Assembly (NCBI RefSeq): GCF_000422885.1
Contig: NZ_AUGX01000012.1
Coordinates: 1 to 64,000, forward strand
Reading direction: 5' to 3'
DNA length: 64,000 nucleotides
Source: Ottowia thiooxydans DSM 14619
GTDB taxonomy: Bacteria; Pseudomonadota; Gammaproteobacteria; Burkholderiales; Burkholderiaceae_C
Shown here: positions 1 through 8,880 of the stretch, piece after piece
Layout of the letters: every line of letters starts with the position of its first letter
How positions within the stretch are numbered: the first letter of the stretch is position 1
Program-made: the position numbers and the translations under genes
The notes under the pieces: model-generated
Told to the model about the DNA's origin: nothing
Databases searched by the model: none
What the model saw: the letters and a program-made list of their open reading frames with translations, nothing else

Positions 1-18
1 CGCGTGCCCCCTCCCCAA

Positions 19-39
19 CCCTCCCCCAGCGGGGGAGGG
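19..39. repeat. GC-rich perfect hairpin
   Basis: A nine-base perfect stem (CCCTCCCCC pairing with GGGGGAGGG) closes on a three-base loop. No T-run follows, so it is not a classic intrinsic terminator. Short C/G-rich hairpins of this look are common as dispersed intergenic repeats in Comamonadaceae, which is general knowledge and not checked here. It lies about 80 bases beyond the 3' end of the leftward mobA gene. No gene is seen in 1-121. Confidence 0.45.
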
Positions 40-121
40 AGCTGAAGTCAAACGCTGAGGGCAGGCCGGGCATTGCCACGCTAGATAGGCTGCATCTGCC
101 CCGCTCCTGTCCCACCTGAAA

Positions 122-745
122 CTACTTCAACTTCTGCAATTGCTGCAGCTCTTCCCTGGTGTTGGCGTTGAAAAACGCATCAGCTTCTTCAAACACAACT
201 TCAATCACGCGGTGCTGTGCGGTCCATTTGTCGAACTTGCGTTCGCCTGAGTGCAGATAGGCGACCAGGCTATCCATCAGATCGGTGCGCAGCAGGCAAA
301 ACACCGGCTGCCTTCGCACTTCGCCTTCTTCCAGCGTAGACACCATCGCGATGTCTGCGCCCTGATCTGCCGCGGCCGTAGCCAAACGTTCGACAAAGTC
401 CTCCGGAAACTCCGGCGTATCGCACGGCACCGTTACCAGCCAAGGGGATTCGGCCCGTTCCATTCCAGTGAGCAAACCGGCCAGCGGGCCAGCATAGCCT
501 TCGACGGAATCAGGCCAGACAGGCGCCATGGCTTCGTAGGCCGAGAGATTGCGATTGGCGCTGATCATGGTGGCTCCCACCTGCGGCTGCAAACGCAACA
601 AGGCGTGCAGCGCCAAGGGCACCCCGCGGTGGTTTTGCAAGCCCTTATCCACCCCGCCCATGCGGCTGCCCCTGCCGCCTGCCAGCACCAGGCCAGTGAT
701 GTCTTCTTTGCGAATGATGTTGCCGCTCATGTCTTTTCCACTCAC
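122..745 (-). CDS. mobA: Molybdenum cofactor guanylyltransferase MobA
   Basis: MobA joins GMP from GTP to molybdopterin to give the guanine dinucleotide cofactor used by DMSO-reductase-family enzymes such as the formate dehydrogenase encoded nearby. The nucleotide-binding signature [15 protein letters not shown] is at residues 21-35, and an N-terminal GTP-transferase fold follows, with [11 protein letters not shown] resembling the family's metal-binding region. The length of 207 residues is close to the usual 190-210. The start is GTG at 745, overlapping the upstream stop by four bases (GTGA), which suggests translational coupling. An ATG at 730 is a possible alternative. It is the last gene of the leftward formate dehydrogenase accessory operon. 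Confidence 0.93.
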   Translation of the reverse strand: MSGKDMSGNIIRKEDITGLVLAGGRGSRMGGVDKGLQNHRGVPLALHALLRLQPQVGATMISANRNLSAYEAMAPVWPDSVEGYAGPLAGLLTGMERAESPWLVTVPCDTPEFPEDFVERLATAAADQGADIAMVSTLEEGEVRRQPVFCLLRTDLMDSLVAYLHSGERKFDKWTAQHRVIEVVFEEADAFFNANTREELQQLQKLK

Positions 746-1362
746 GTTTCCAGCAGGTCAAAGGCCTGCGCTTCCACCAACATAAAAGCCCGCGTCATTG
801 CGGCAATGGCTCGCCACAGCCGCGCACCCGGCTGCTCGTCTACGGCATCACACAGTTGCTCGACCCAGGTCTGCACATGGTTGCGGAAAAAACGACGCTG
901 CTGCTCGAGGTTGCTCACGCCGGCATCGTCTCCGGCGATGAGGTAGCGCATCACTTCGAACACGTAGGCAATGTGGTCTTCAGTTTCGAATTGAGCGGAA
1001 TCGCGCGTCAGGCCCAACGCGGCCAGATCAGTCCTCAACTGCGCGAGCGGCTTCTCGTTCATAAAGCCGGCTAGAAAGTATGACCCGTAGGCAAACACCT
1101 CAGGCTTGCCCACACCCTGAAACAACGCGGCAAACTCTTGTGCGGCAGATTCCACAGTCATTTCTCGGAACGTGGCCACCAGCGCCTGCCAGGGCGCTTC
1201 AAGATATCCACCGGCTTCCGGGGCTTCAGTCACGGCGACGCTGAACTGCTCGAACAGGGCCGCGTCCGGTGGTGCAAACCATAGGCGCGCAAGCAAGCCG
1301 TAGAGTTCGGCGCGGGCGATTTCTTCGCTGAAAGGCTCAGTGCTGATGGGCTGGGTAGTCAC
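742..1362 (-). CDS. TorD/DmsD-family redox enzyme chaperone
   Basis: This 206-residue protein resembles the all-helical TorD/DmsD/NarJ cytoplasmic chaperones, which bind apo-molybdoenzymes and their Tat leaders until cofactor is inserted. Supporting marks are the N-terminal [19 protein letters not shown] segment, the [17 protein letters not shown] segment with the conserved E-x-P/D-D-H pattern, and a late [17 protein letters not shown] helix. It starts at GTG 1362, which overlaps the stop of the poly-ferredoxin gene by four bases, and its own stop overlaps mobA the same way. The likely client is the Tat-exported catalytic subunit encoded at 5022-8000. The family call is firm; the client is inferred from position. 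Confidence 0.85.
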   Translation of the reverse strand: MTTQPISTEPFSEEIARAELYGLLARLWFAPPDAALFEQFSVAVTEAPEAGGYLEAPWQALVATFREMTVESAAQEFAALFQGVGKPEVFAYGSYFLAGFMNEKPLAQLRTDLAALGLTRDSAQFETEDHIAYVFEVMRYLIAGDDAGVSNLEQQRRFFRNHVQTWVEQLCDAVDEQPGARLWRAIAAMTRAFMLVEAQAFDLLET

Positions 1363-3530
1363 AGTTCAGTAATGCGTTGTTCGTTGGAATTGGAATACAT
1401 GTCAATGACTCGGCAATCCGAGCACATCTTGAGCCGCGAAGCAGCAGCGCCCTGAAACGCCGCATGACCTGCAAGCTTGGCAATCATGTTTTCAATGCCG
1501 AGCCGCGTACCAAAGGGCTTGGCACAGCGCACGCAATGAAAAGGCTGCGCTTCGTGCAATACGCGGGATTGAATCCTCGTGCGGCCACCATCAGCCAGCA
1601 AGAGACGCGGTTCCAGTTCAATGGCATTCTCAGGGCAGGTGGTCTCGCAAAGACCGCATTGCACGCAGTTTTTCTCTATGAACTTGATCTGCGGATGATC
1701 GGGATTGTCAGCCAGCGCGCTGGAAGGGCATGCGCCCACGCAAGACAGGCACAGCGTGCATTTGCTGGCGTCCACTTTCAAGCTGCCGTAAAGCGCACCG
1801 GCTCTGGGAAGCGCAATCACATCGGGCACTACCGCAGGAGTGGGCATGTGCGAGAGCAAATGCGATATGGCCATCTCCAGCGTGCCACGTTTGTCCGAAA
1901 GAATGTTGAATGCGGAAGGTTTGGAAACACCCTGCGCGGCAGGCACTTGCAGCGCGGCATCCAGCGCGCTGATCGCAGAGGCCGTAATCAACCTGAAATG
2001 CTCACCGGCAAAACCCAAACCGCTCACAATCGCCTGGGCCTGTGCCATCTGCTCGTTCAGGGCTTGCAGGTATTGCGGGGCCTCGGTATCACCCACCAGC
2101 ACCCACACCTGATTGGCCCCTTGCGCAAAGGCCGCCAGCCATACATCCAGGCCCACGCTGGCGTTGTGCCACAAGGCCAATGGCAGCACACGTGCGGGTA
2201 CGCCGTGAGCGCGGCCCGTACTGGCTGCCCGGCCCAGAGCATTGATGCGCTCAGTGCCTTCTTTCTGGCTGTGCAGCAGCAACGCAGCCTGGCGACCACC
2301 AGCCGCGGAATAGGCGCTCAGCATCGTGTGAATGCGCCGGCCCAAATCCACAGGGCCGGGATAAGAAAAACTCAGTGCACCTGTGGGGCAGACGGTGCTG
2401 CAAGCACCACAGCCCATACACAGATGGGGCTCAACCACAATACCTGCAGTCAGGGGTGCCGCCACGCCGCGCGTGCGGCCAGCGGTCTTTCCCTTGAGCA
2501 AAGCGTCAGAACGGATAGCCTGGGTGGAGCACACATCAATGCACGCCGAACAGCCGATTTGCTGGTTGCGGCTGTGCGCGCACAGCCGCTGCTCGTAGTG
2601 AAAGTATTTGGGCTTTTCAAACTCGCCCACCATTTCACGCAGCTCCATCACCACGCGAATCAGCTCATCATCGCCCGCCGCGTGGAAATAGCCCTGCGGT
2701 GGCTCGTGCATGGTGAAAGCCGGTGTTGCTTGCAAATCCAGCACCAGATCAAAGCGCCCTTCATCGGTGCGTGCGCTGCGATTGAAGTCAATGGCACCGG
2801 CCGCCTGGCAGGCGGTTACGCAGTCTCGGTGAGACGTGCAACGAGACAGATCCACCTGGTAGCTGAAGTCAATAGCGCCTTCAGGGCATGCCGAAATGCA
2901 GGCATTACAGCGCGTACACAAATCCAGATCGATAGGGTTGGAACTCTCCCATGAGGCATCAAACGCGCCTAACCAACCTGTCAGACGACTCAGACGTCCT
3001 CGCATGACCACGCGCTCGTGTTGTTGAGGCAGCTCGCCTCCATCTACCAGCAGCGTGACGTCCAGTGGGCCCTCCAGCATCGTTGCGGCAGCTTCAGCGC
3101 GAGGACCATTGCCAATAACGAGGCAGCGCCCTGCAGAGCGATAGCTGACGGTAGAGACCGGTTCGGGCGGCGGTAGTTGCGCCGCAGCGATCAACGCCGC
3201 CAGCTTGGCAGTAGAGGCAGCGCCATCACGCGACCAGCCGCCGGTTTCGCGCACGTTGACGAAGCGGATGGGCCGCTCGGCAAGACCGGGCGCGCCCTCC
3301 GTTTGCTCAGCCAGTTCCTGGAACAGACGGCTCTCCTGCGTGCAGGCCACCAGCAGTTCTTCGCCCAACTTGGCGGCGCGCTGAAACGCTGGCGCTTCGC
3401 GCCGGCAGAGCACGGAGTGAACATCGGAAACACCTGCAGCGCTAGCCTTGGGTGTTGCCTCCAGCGCCCGAGCCAGGGCCGGGCGGTCCAGGGTCATGGT
3501 GCGATTGCAATCGCAGATCAGGGTCTTCAT
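1359..3530 (-). CDS. Formate dehydrogenase-linked poly-[4Fe-4S] ferredoxin
   Basis: A 723-residue iron-sulfur protein of the kind found beside FdhD/MobA-dependent formate dehydrogenases. Cysteine clusters include CTRCNACISACPEGAI near residue 205, a second CTSHRDCVTACQ set, CSACIDVCSTQAI near 325, CMGCGACSTVCPTGAL near 370, CTLCLSCVGACPSSAL near 588 and CVQCGLCETTCPENAI near 620. A C-terminal CVRC and CSDCR set may bind a further metal. No signal peptide is visible, so it is probably cytoplasmic. Its exact reaction is unknown; an electron-transfer role in enzyme maturation or formate metabolism is plausible. The ATG start at 3530 lies 89 bases inside the upstream DUF3306 gene in another frame. 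Confidence 0.85.
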   Translation of the reverse strand: MKTLICDCNRTMTLDRPALARALEATPKASAAGVSDVHSVLCRREAPAFQRAAKLGEELLVACTQESRLFQELAEQTEGAPGLAERPIRFVNVRETGGWSRDGAASTAKLAALIAAAQLPPPEPVSTVSYRSAGRCLVIGNGPRAEAAATMLEGPLDVTLLVDGGELPQQHERVVMRGRLSRLTGWLGAFDASWESSNPIDLDLCTRCNACISACPEGAIDFSYQVDLSRCTSHRDCVTACQAAGAIDFNRSARTDEGRFDLVLDLQATPAFTMHEPPQGYFHAAGDDELIRVVMELREMVGEFEKPKYFHYEQRLCAHSRNQQIGCSACIDVCSTQAIRSDALLKGKTAGRTRGVAAPLTAGIVVEPHLCMGCGACSTVCPTGALSFSYPGPVDLGRRIHTMLSAYSAAGGRQAALLLHSQKEGTERINALGRAASTGRAHGVPARVLPLALWHNASVGLDVWLAAFAQGANQVWVLVGDTEAPQYLQALNEQMAQAQAIVSGLGFAGEHFRLITASAISALDAALQVPAAQGVSKPSAFNILSDKRGTLEMAISHLLSHMPTPAVVPDVIALPRAGALYGSLKVDASKCTLCLSCVGACPSSALADNPDHPQIKFIEKNCVQCGLCETTCPENAIELEPRLLLADGGRTRIQSRVLHEAQPFHCVRCAKPFGTRLGIENMIAKLAGHAAFQGAAASRLKMCSDCRVIDMYSNSNEQRITEL

Positions 3531-4095
3531 CGTGTGCTTTCATCGCAGCCGCATCGGGATTTGCGGCGTGTGAAATGGCCTCCGGTACATTGCCGGCAGC
3601 GCATTCGTGGGGAATTTCTTCTTGGTGACCTGTGGGCGCGCGCAATGCTTCTTGCGCACTGGCCTCGGTTGACACTTCTTCGGGTTCAACCAGACCCAGG
3701 TACGCCGCCTGAGCCATTTTCTTGAGCATGGATGCCGGCAGCGGATCAGGCGTGTTGTAATCTTCAATATAGGTGTCCAGCCCATCCATCACATTGAAAT
3801 GAGGATCGGTGAACAGCTTTTTGAGCGCCGCATTGCGCACATCACCGCTGACTTCCGGCGTCACAAAACGCGTGAAATCAGACTCTTTATGAAGTGCGGC
3901 CACATCATCCAAAGTGGGCGGTGCGGGCTTGGTTTGTGCATCGCTCGTCTGCAACCCAAGGCTTGGCGAAACTTCTGTCGGCAAGGCCCCAGGAACTGCC
4001 ACTTCAGACGTGGGTTCAGCAGCAGGCGCATCGTTTTGCCTGGCCCGCACCTTGCGCTGGGACCAGCGCGAAAGAAAGCCGTCGTTTTCTGCCAT
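3442..4095 (-). CDS. DUF3306 protein
   Basis: A 217-residue soluble protein. The start MAENDGFLSRWSQRK and the central block DFTRFVTPEVSGDVRNAALK followed by LFTDPHFNVMDGLDTYIEDY are the hallmarks of DUF3306, a family known mainly from formate dehydrogenase loci and of unknown role. The N-terminal half between these blocks is low-complexity and rich in Ala, Pro and Thr. The tail after about residue 150 is acidic and then His/Gly/Pro-rich, and overlaps the start of the poly-ferredoxin gene by 89 bases, so the last 30 residues may be poorly constrained. The gap to the upstream DUF3305 gene is five bases, so the two are surely cotranscribed. Confidence 0.82.
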   Translation of the reverse strand: MAENDGFLSRWSQRKVRARQNDAPAAEPTSEVAVPGALPTEVSPSLGLQTSDAQTKPAPPTLDDVAALHKESDFTRFVTPEVSGDVRNAALKKLFTDPHFNVMDGLDTYIEDYNTPDPLPASMLKKMAQAAYLGLVEPEEVSTEASAQEALRAPTGHQEEIPHECAAGNVPEAISHAANPDAAAMKAHDEDPDLRLQSHHDPGPPGPGSGAGGNTQG

Positions 4096-4100
4096 AGCGT

Positions 4101-4592
4101 TCAGAGCCGCTTTTCCGGATCAACAAACGAAGCAGGACGCTTGCGCTTTTTAGGCTCCGGACGGTAGTGAATATCTACATATTCCTGCAGTGCAGCGCGC
4201 ACGCCTTCATCAAGCGGGCAGTTGTCGACACGCTCTTGCGCATCAAGCCAGCGACCGCATTCGTTGTACGACAGGCTCACGCTTTCAGGCCAAGCCTGAG
4301 ATGGGTCTGCATGGTCAATACGCCACATCACAAACCACACAGGCGAGCCGGAAGTGAGGTTCAGGTAATAGCCTTCGGCTTCATCACGGTACAGGGTGAC
4401 GGGCAGGTTGGGAAACAACCATTGGGCTGATGTTCCGTCATCACGCAGCACCCGATGCTCCTCACCAAAACCGCCGTCGTCAATCACCACCTCAGCTACC
4501 GTAAAGCGCCATTCTTCCCAGCGGGAGGGTTGCCGCACGCGGTCTATACGCACCGCAGCGCGCAGGGTTGGGGGATTGTCGTTGACGAACAC
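4101..4592 (-). CDS. DUF3305 protein
   Basis: A 163-residue protein matching DUF3305, recognised by the RVRQPSRWEEWRF segment, the LYRDEAEGYYLNLTSGSPVW block and the WRIDHADPSQAWPESVSLSY block ending in a cluster of Lys and Arg. The family has no assigned activity but travels with DUF3306 and formate dehydrogenase genes, as here. It is the first gene of the leftward accessory operon. The start is GTG at 4592; no good ribosome binding site is visible in front of it, so the start is less certain than the gene. Confidence 0.82.
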   Translation of the reverse strand: MFVNDNPPTLRAAVRIDRVRQPSRWEEWRFTVAEVVIDDGGFGEEHRVLRDDGTSAQWLFPNLPVTLYRDEAEGYYLNLTSGSPVWFVMWRIDHADPSQAWPESVSLSYNECGRWLDAQERVDNCPLDEGVRAALQEYVDIHYRPEPKKRKRPASFVDPEKRL

Positions 4593-4777
4593 TATGGAAA
4601 TACCGTGGTTTGACGCTTCAAGGCGTCTTTTGATGATGTCTTAGAAACAGTTTAGCCCAGCCACTCATTTCCACACTCCCAAGTACTAACCCTAGTCAAG
4701 TTGTGAGGTCTAGAGCATATGCTTATAGGGTAATATGGTCGCAGTCCCCGCGATAAAGCCACAAGAGGTTCAGCCAA
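4593..4777. promoter_or_regulatory. Divergent promoter region of the formate dehydrogenase operons
   Basis: This 185-base gap separates the leftward accessory operon from the rightward structural operon and must carry promoters for both. It holds the ten-base palindrome AGCATATGCT at 4714-4723. A possible rightward promoter has TTGTGA at 4701-4706 and, 17 bases on, TATAGG at 4724-4729. AGAGG before the ATG at 4778 is the likely ribosome binding site. No specific regulator can be named from this. Confidence 0.45.
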
Positions 4778-5005
4778 ATGTCTAAGCCAGACCCCTCGCG
4801 CGATGAGCGCAAGCATGCCCTTTCACGCCGTACCGTATTCGCCGGTGCGGGTGTCGTAGGTGCCGCCGCAGCCGCAGCTGCTGTGCTTCCCGGTGTTGTT
4901 CAGCAGTCTGCTTCAGTTGCTGCCGCCAAAGTAACCCCAGCGTCCACCGAGGGTTATCAGCTCACCGAACATGTGAAGCATTACTACCGGACCGCCAAGG
5001 TCTGA
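4778..5005 (+). CDS. Small Tat-signal protein of the formate dehydrogenase region
   Basis: A 75-residue protein consisting mostly of a twin-arginine signal: SRRTVFAGAGVVG at residues 16-28, then an Ala-rich hydrophobic stretch and a short hydrophilic tail ending GYQLTEHVKHYYRTAKV. It fits the small family annotated as formate dehydrogenase region Tat target, which commonly precedes the catalytic subunit. Its role is not established; a helper for export or assembly of the enzyme is a reasonable guess. The stop lies 16 bases before the catalytic subunit ATG, with GGGAGGA in the gap, so the genes are one transcript. Confidence 0.82.
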   Translation: MSKPDPSRDERKHALSRRTVFAGAGVVGAAAAAAAVLPGVVQQSASVAAAKVTPASTEGYQLTEHVKHYYRTAKV

Positions 5006-5021
5006 GCGGGAGGAACAGCAC

Positions 5022-8000
5022 ATGCAACTCACCCGTAAAAACAGCTCCGCCCTCGGTCGCCCTGCGCATTCGGGCATGGTCGCCAACCTCGCACGAGGCC
5101 TCGCGCACGCCGTACCCACCATTGACCGCCGCGCTTTCCTGCGCCGCTCTGGCCTGGGTGTAGGCGCCGGCATTGCAGCCTCACAATTGACGCTGGTCAA
5201 GAAAGCCGATGCCGCTGATACAGCCAAGGCCGGCAATGGCACCGGCAAGGTCGAAGTCAAACGCACGGTATGCGGCCACTGCTCCGTGGGCTGCGCGGTG
5301 GATGCCGTGGTGGAAAACGGCGTCTGGGTGCGCCAGGAACCGGTGTTCGACTCCCCCATTAACCTGGGTGCTCACTGCGCCAAGGGCGCCGCACTGCGCG
5401 AGCACGGCCATGGTGAGTTTCGTCTGAAATACCCCATGAAGCTCGTCAACGGCAAGTACGAGCGCATCACTTGGGACACGGCGCTGACCGAGATCACGGC
5501 CAAGATGCTGGAGCTGAAAAAAGCCAGTGGCCCGGATTCCATCTTCATCGTGGGCTCCTCCAAGCACAACAACGAGCAGGCTTACCTGCTGCGTAAATGG
5601 ATGTCCTTCTGGGGCAGCAACAACACCGATCACCAGGCTCGCATCTGCCACAGCACCACAGTGGCTGGGGTGGCAAACACCTGGGGTTATGGTGCCATGA
5701 CCAACTCCTACAACGACATGCAGAACGCCAAGGCGGCGCTCTATATTGGCTCCAATGCCGCTGAGGCGCACCCGGTGTCCATGCTGCACATGCTGCATGC
5801 CAAGGAAACGGGTTGCAAGATGATCGTGGTGGACCCCCGTTTCACCCGCACGGCCGCCAAGGCTGACGAATACGTGCGCATTCGCTCCGGTACCGACATT
5901 GCCTTCCTCTTCGGTGTGCTCTACCAGGTGTTCAAGAACGGCTGGGAAGACAAAAAATACATCGAGAACCGTGTTTACGGCATGGATAAAGTGCGTGAAG
6001 ACGTCTTGGCCAAGTGGACACCAGACAAGGTGCAAGAAGTTTGCGGCGTAGATGAAGCCACCACCTACAAAGTAGCCAAGATCATGGCCGAAAACCGCCC
6101 CAGCACGCTGGTGTGGTGCATGGGCCAAACGCAGCACAGCATTGGCAACGCCATGGTCCGAGCCTCTTGCATCTTGCAGTTGGCTCTGGGCAACATCGGT
6201 AAATCAGGCGGTGGCGCCAACATCTTCCGCGGCCACGACAACGTGCAAGGCGCCACCGATGTGGGCCCCAACCCTGACTCCTTGCCTGGCTACTATGGTT
6301 TGGCCGAAGGCGCTTTCAAGCACTTCGCCAACACCTGGGGCGTGGACTTTGAGTGGATCAAAAAGCAGTATGCGCCAGGCATGATGACCAAGTCCGGCAT
6401 GACTGTGTCACGCTGGGTTGACGGCGTGCTTGAGAAAAATGAGCTGATCGACCAAGACAGCAACCTGCGTGGTCTTTTCTTCTGGGGCCATGCACCCAAC
6501 TCGCAGACCCGCGGTCTGGAGATGAAGACCGCGTTAGACAAGCTTGATCTTCTGGTGGTCATTGACCCCTTCCCTAGCGCCACGGCGGCCATGGCCGCCA
6601 TGCCTGGCAAGCCCGGTGAGCTGAACCCTAACCGCGCCACCTACCTGCTCCCGGCCTGCACGCAGTTCGAGACCAGTGGTTCCTGCACGGCCTCCAACCG
6701 CTCCCTGCAGTGGCGCGAGAAGGTGATTGAGCCTCTGTGGGAGAGCCGCACCGACCACATGATCATGTACCAGCTGGCCGAGAAGCTGGGCTTTGGCAAA
6801 GAACTGGTCAAGAACTACAAGATGCAAAAGGTCAAGGGCATGGACGAGCCCGTGCCTGAGGACATCTTGCGCGAAATCAACAAGTGCGTCTGGACTATTG
6901 GCTACACCGGCCAAAGCCCGGAACGCCTGAAAGCCCACATGCGCAACATGAACGTCTTCGATGTGAAGACGCTGCGCGCCAAGGGCGGAATTGATAAGGA
7001 AACCGGCTACAAGCTGGATGGAGATTTCTTCGGCCTGCCTTGGCCGTGCTGGGGCACTCCTGAGCTGAAACACCCAGGCACCGCCAATCTGTACGACACC
7101 AGCGCACACGTGATGGATGGCGGCGGGAACTTCCGCGCCAACTTTGGAGTGGAGCGCGAAGGGGTTTCGCTGCTGGCGGCTGATGGCTCGCACAGCAAGG
7201 GCGCTGACCTGACCACTGGCTACCCAGAGTTCGATCACCTGCTTCTCAAGAAGCTGGGCTGGTGGGGCGAGCTGAGCGAAGCCGAGCAAAAGGCCGCCGA
7301 AGGAAAGAACTGGAAGACTGACCCCACGGGCGCGATCATCCGCGTGACCATGAAAAACCATGGCTGCCACCCTTTTGGCAATGCCAAGGCAAGGGCCGTG
7401 GTGTGGAACTTCCCAGATCCTATTCCGCAGCACCGCGAACCGCTGTACAGCACGCGCGCTGACCTGATAGACAAGTACCCCACGCACGACGACAAGAAGG
7501 CCTTCTGGCGTCTGCCCACTCTCTACAAGAGCGTGCAGGAGAAGAACAAAGACATCGGCAAGACTTTCCCGCTCATCATGACCTCAGGCCGTCTGGTCGA
7601 GTACGAAGGCGGCGGCGAAGAAACCCGTTCCAACCCTTGGCTGGCTGAATTGCAGCAAGACATGTTCGTTGAGATCAACCCGCGTGCAGCCAATGACCGT
7701 GGCATACGTGACGGCGATGACGTGTGGGTAAAGACCCCGCCGATGGCTGCGGTGCCTGAGTTCAAGGGCCTGAAGGTCAAAGCCCTGGTCACCGAGCGTG
7801 TAGACGCAGGCACCGTGTTCCTGCCCTTCCACTTCTCCGGCCGCTGGGGCGGCATGGACCTGGCCAAGTACTACCCAGAAGGCGCCATGCCCGTCGTGCG
7901 CGGCGAAGCGGTCAATACCGCCACTACCTATGGTTACGACAGCGTCACGATGATGCAAGAAACCAAGACCACCGTGTGCCAAATCGAAAAAGCCGCATAA
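5022..8000 (+). CDS. fdhA: Formate dehydrogenase, molybdopterin catalytic subunit (Cys type)
   Basis: Catalytic subunit oxidising formate to CO2 on a bis-MGD molybdenum or tungsten centre. The 992-residue protein has a Tat signal, DRRAFLRRSG (twin Arg at residues 36-37), so it acts on the periplasmic side. A [4Fe-4S] site uses Cys84, Cys87, Cys91 and Cys119. The active site reads HQARICHSTTVAG with Cys209-His210 (TGC at 5646-5648) where selenium enzymes have Sec, so no TGA recoding is needed. The C-terminal guanine-dinucleotide-binding domain is intact, with the segment LIMTSGRLVEYEGGGEETR. The start is supported by GGGAGGA seven bases upstream. Genes for the beta and gamma subunits follow in the same operon. 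Homologues are also named fdoG or fdnG. Confidence 0.97.
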   Translation: MQLTRKNSSALGRPAHSGMVANLARGLAHAVPTIDRRAFLRRSGLGVGAGIAASQLTLVKKADAADTAKAGNGTGKVEVKRTVCGHCSVGCAVDAVVENGVWVRQEPVFDSPINLGAHCAKGAALREHGHGEFRLKYPMKLVNGKYERITWDTALTEITAKMLELKKASGPDSIFIVGSSKHNNEQAYLLRKWMSFWGSNNTDHQARICHSTTVAGVANTWGYGAMTNSYNDMQNAKAALYIGSNAAEAHPVSMLHMLHAKETGCKMIVVDPRFTRTAAKADEYVRIRSGTDIAFLFGVLYQVFKNGWEDKKYIENRVYGMDKVREDVLAKWTPDKVQEVCGVDEATTYKVAKIMAENRPSTLVWCMGQTQHSIGNAMVRASCILQLALGNIGKSGGGANIFRGHDNVQGATDVGPNPDSLPGYYGLAEGAFKHFANTWGVDFEWIKKQYAPGMMTKSGMTVSRWVDGVLEKNELIDQDSNLRGLFFWGHAPNSQTRGLEMKTALDKLDLLVVIDPFPSATAAMAAMPGKPGELNPNRATYLLPACTQFETSGSCTASNRSLQWREKVIEPLWESRTDHMIMYQLAEKLGFGKELVKNYKMQKVKGMDEPVPEDILREINKCVWTIGYTGQSPERLKAHMRNMNVFDVKTLRAKGGIDKETGYKLDGDFFGLPWPCWGTPELKHPGTANLYDTSAHVMDGGGNFRANFGVEREGVSLLAADGSHSKGADLTTGYPEFDHLLLKKLGWWGELSEAEQKAAEGKNWKTDPTGAIIRVTMKNHGCHPFGNAKARAVVWNFPDPIPQHREPLYSTRADLIDKYPTHDDKKAFWRLPTLYKSVQEKNKDIGKTFPLIMTSGRLVEYEGGGEETRSNPWLAELQQDMFVEINPRAANDRGIRDGDDVWVKTPPMAAVPEFKGLKVKALVTERVDAGTVFLPFHFSGRWGGMDLAKYYPEGAMPVVRGEAVNTATTYGYDSVTMMQETKTTVCQIEKAA

Positions 8001-8010
8001 GGAGAACAAC

Positions 8011-8604
8011 ATGGCAAGAATGAAGTTCATATGCGACTCCGAGCGCTGTATTGAATGCAATGGCTGCGTGACCGCCTGCAAGGCCGAGAACGATGTCCCG
8101 TGGGGTGTAAACCGCCGCCGTGTGGTCACCATGGGCGATGGCCAGCCGGGCGAGAAAAGCATTTCAGTGGCCTGCATGCACTGCAGCGATGCACCCTGCA
8201 TGGCAGTGTGCCCGGTAGATTGCTTTTATCGCACCGATGAAGGTGTGGTTCTGCATGACAAGGATGTGTGCATTGGCTGCGGGTACTGCAGTTACGCCTG
8301 CCCGTTTGGCGCGCCGCAGTTCCCCAGCAATGGGGCCTTTGGCATGCGCGGCAAGATGGACAAATGCACGTTCTGCAATGGCGGCCCGGAAGAAACCGGC
8401 AGCGCTGCAGAAAACGAAAAATACGGCCGCAACCGCCTCTCCGAAGGCAAGCTGCCCGCCTGCGCAGAAATGTGCTCTACCAAGGCCTTGCTGGCTGGCG
8501 ACGGCGACGTCGTAGCCGACATCTTCCGCACCCGTGTGCTCCACCGCGGCAAGGGCAGCGAAGTCTGGGGTTGGGGTACTGCTTACGGGAAGCCAAAATC
8601 ATGA
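8011..8604 (+). CDS. fdhB: Formate dehydrogenase iron-sulfur (beta) subunit
   Basis: This 197-residue protein carries electrons from the catalytic subunit to the cytochrome b subunit. Four cysteine-rich groups typical of four [4Fe-4S] clusters are visible: CIECNGCVTACKAEN, CMHCSDAPCMAVCPVDC, CIGCGYCSYACPFG, and the split pair CTFC and CAEMC. It has no signal peptide, so it is presumably co-exported with the Tat-bearing alpha subunit. AAGGAG precedes the ATG and overlaps the fdhA stop. Its stop shares ATGA with the next small gene at 8601. It lacks the C-terminal membrane anchor of E. coli FdnH. Confidence 0.95.
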   Translation: MARMKFICDSERCIECNGCVTACKAENDVPWGVNRRRVVTMGDGQPGEKSISVACMHCSDAPCMAVCPVDCFYRTDEGVVLHDKDVCIGCGYCSYACPFGAPQFPSNGAFGMRGKMDKCTFCNGGPEETGSAAENEKYGRNRLSEGKLPACAEMCSTKALLAGDGDVVADIFRTRVLHRGKGSEVWGWGTAYGKPKS

Positions 8605-8858
8605 AGCACAACCAAGCTCAAAATCCAAAATTGCGACTGGTTTTGGTTGCAGCGGCCATGACCGTGCTTCTGGCCGCCTGCAGTGAAAAACCGCAGACCG
8701 CGGGCACCACGCATTCATCCGCTGACGATAAGCCATGGAACGGCGGCAAGAAAGCTTTCGACGCCCCCGGCTGGACGCCCGGCGACAAGGCCAGTTGGGA
8801 AGCGCAGATCAAACAGCGCAACCGCAGCCAAAACGAATACGTGCGCATGGCGCCGTAA
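8601..8858 (+). CDS. Small lipoprotein of the formate dehydrogenase operon
   Basis: An 85-residue predicted lipoprotein. Residues 11-26 form a hydrophobic signal ending in the lipobox LLAAC with Cys27. The mature part is short, hydrophilic and carries Trp residues (KPWNGGKKAFDAPGW). The ATG overlaps the fdhB stop by four bases (ATGA), and the gene for the cytochrome b subunit starts 22 bases downstream, so it is embedded in the structural operon. No domain is recognised. A periplasmic helper or subunit of the formate dehydrogenase complex is an inference from position only. Confidence 0.8.
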   Translation: MKHNQAQNPKLRLVLVAAAMTVLLAACSEKPQTAGTTHSSADDKPWNGGKKAFDAPGWTPGDKASWEAQIKQRNRSQNEYVRMAP

Positions 8859-8880
8859 ACCCAAAGCGGAGGCTCCCACG

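Noticed and set aside
19-39. Intrinsic terminator for mobA
   Set aside because: The hairpin is strong, but no T-run follows on either strand, so it is listed only as a repeat.
1377-2954. 525-codon plus-strand frame opposite the poly-ferredoxin
   Set aside because: Shadow of the cysteine-rich ferredoxin gene; the product is unlike any known family.
5646-5648. Possible selenocysteine in the formate dehydrogenase
   Set aside because: The active-site codon is TGC (Cys), not TGA, and no SECIS-like stem is needed.
8268-8600. Long upstream extension of the small lipoprotein frame
   Set aside because: It overlaps fdhB in another frame; the ATG at 8601 with signal peptide and lipobox is the sensible start.
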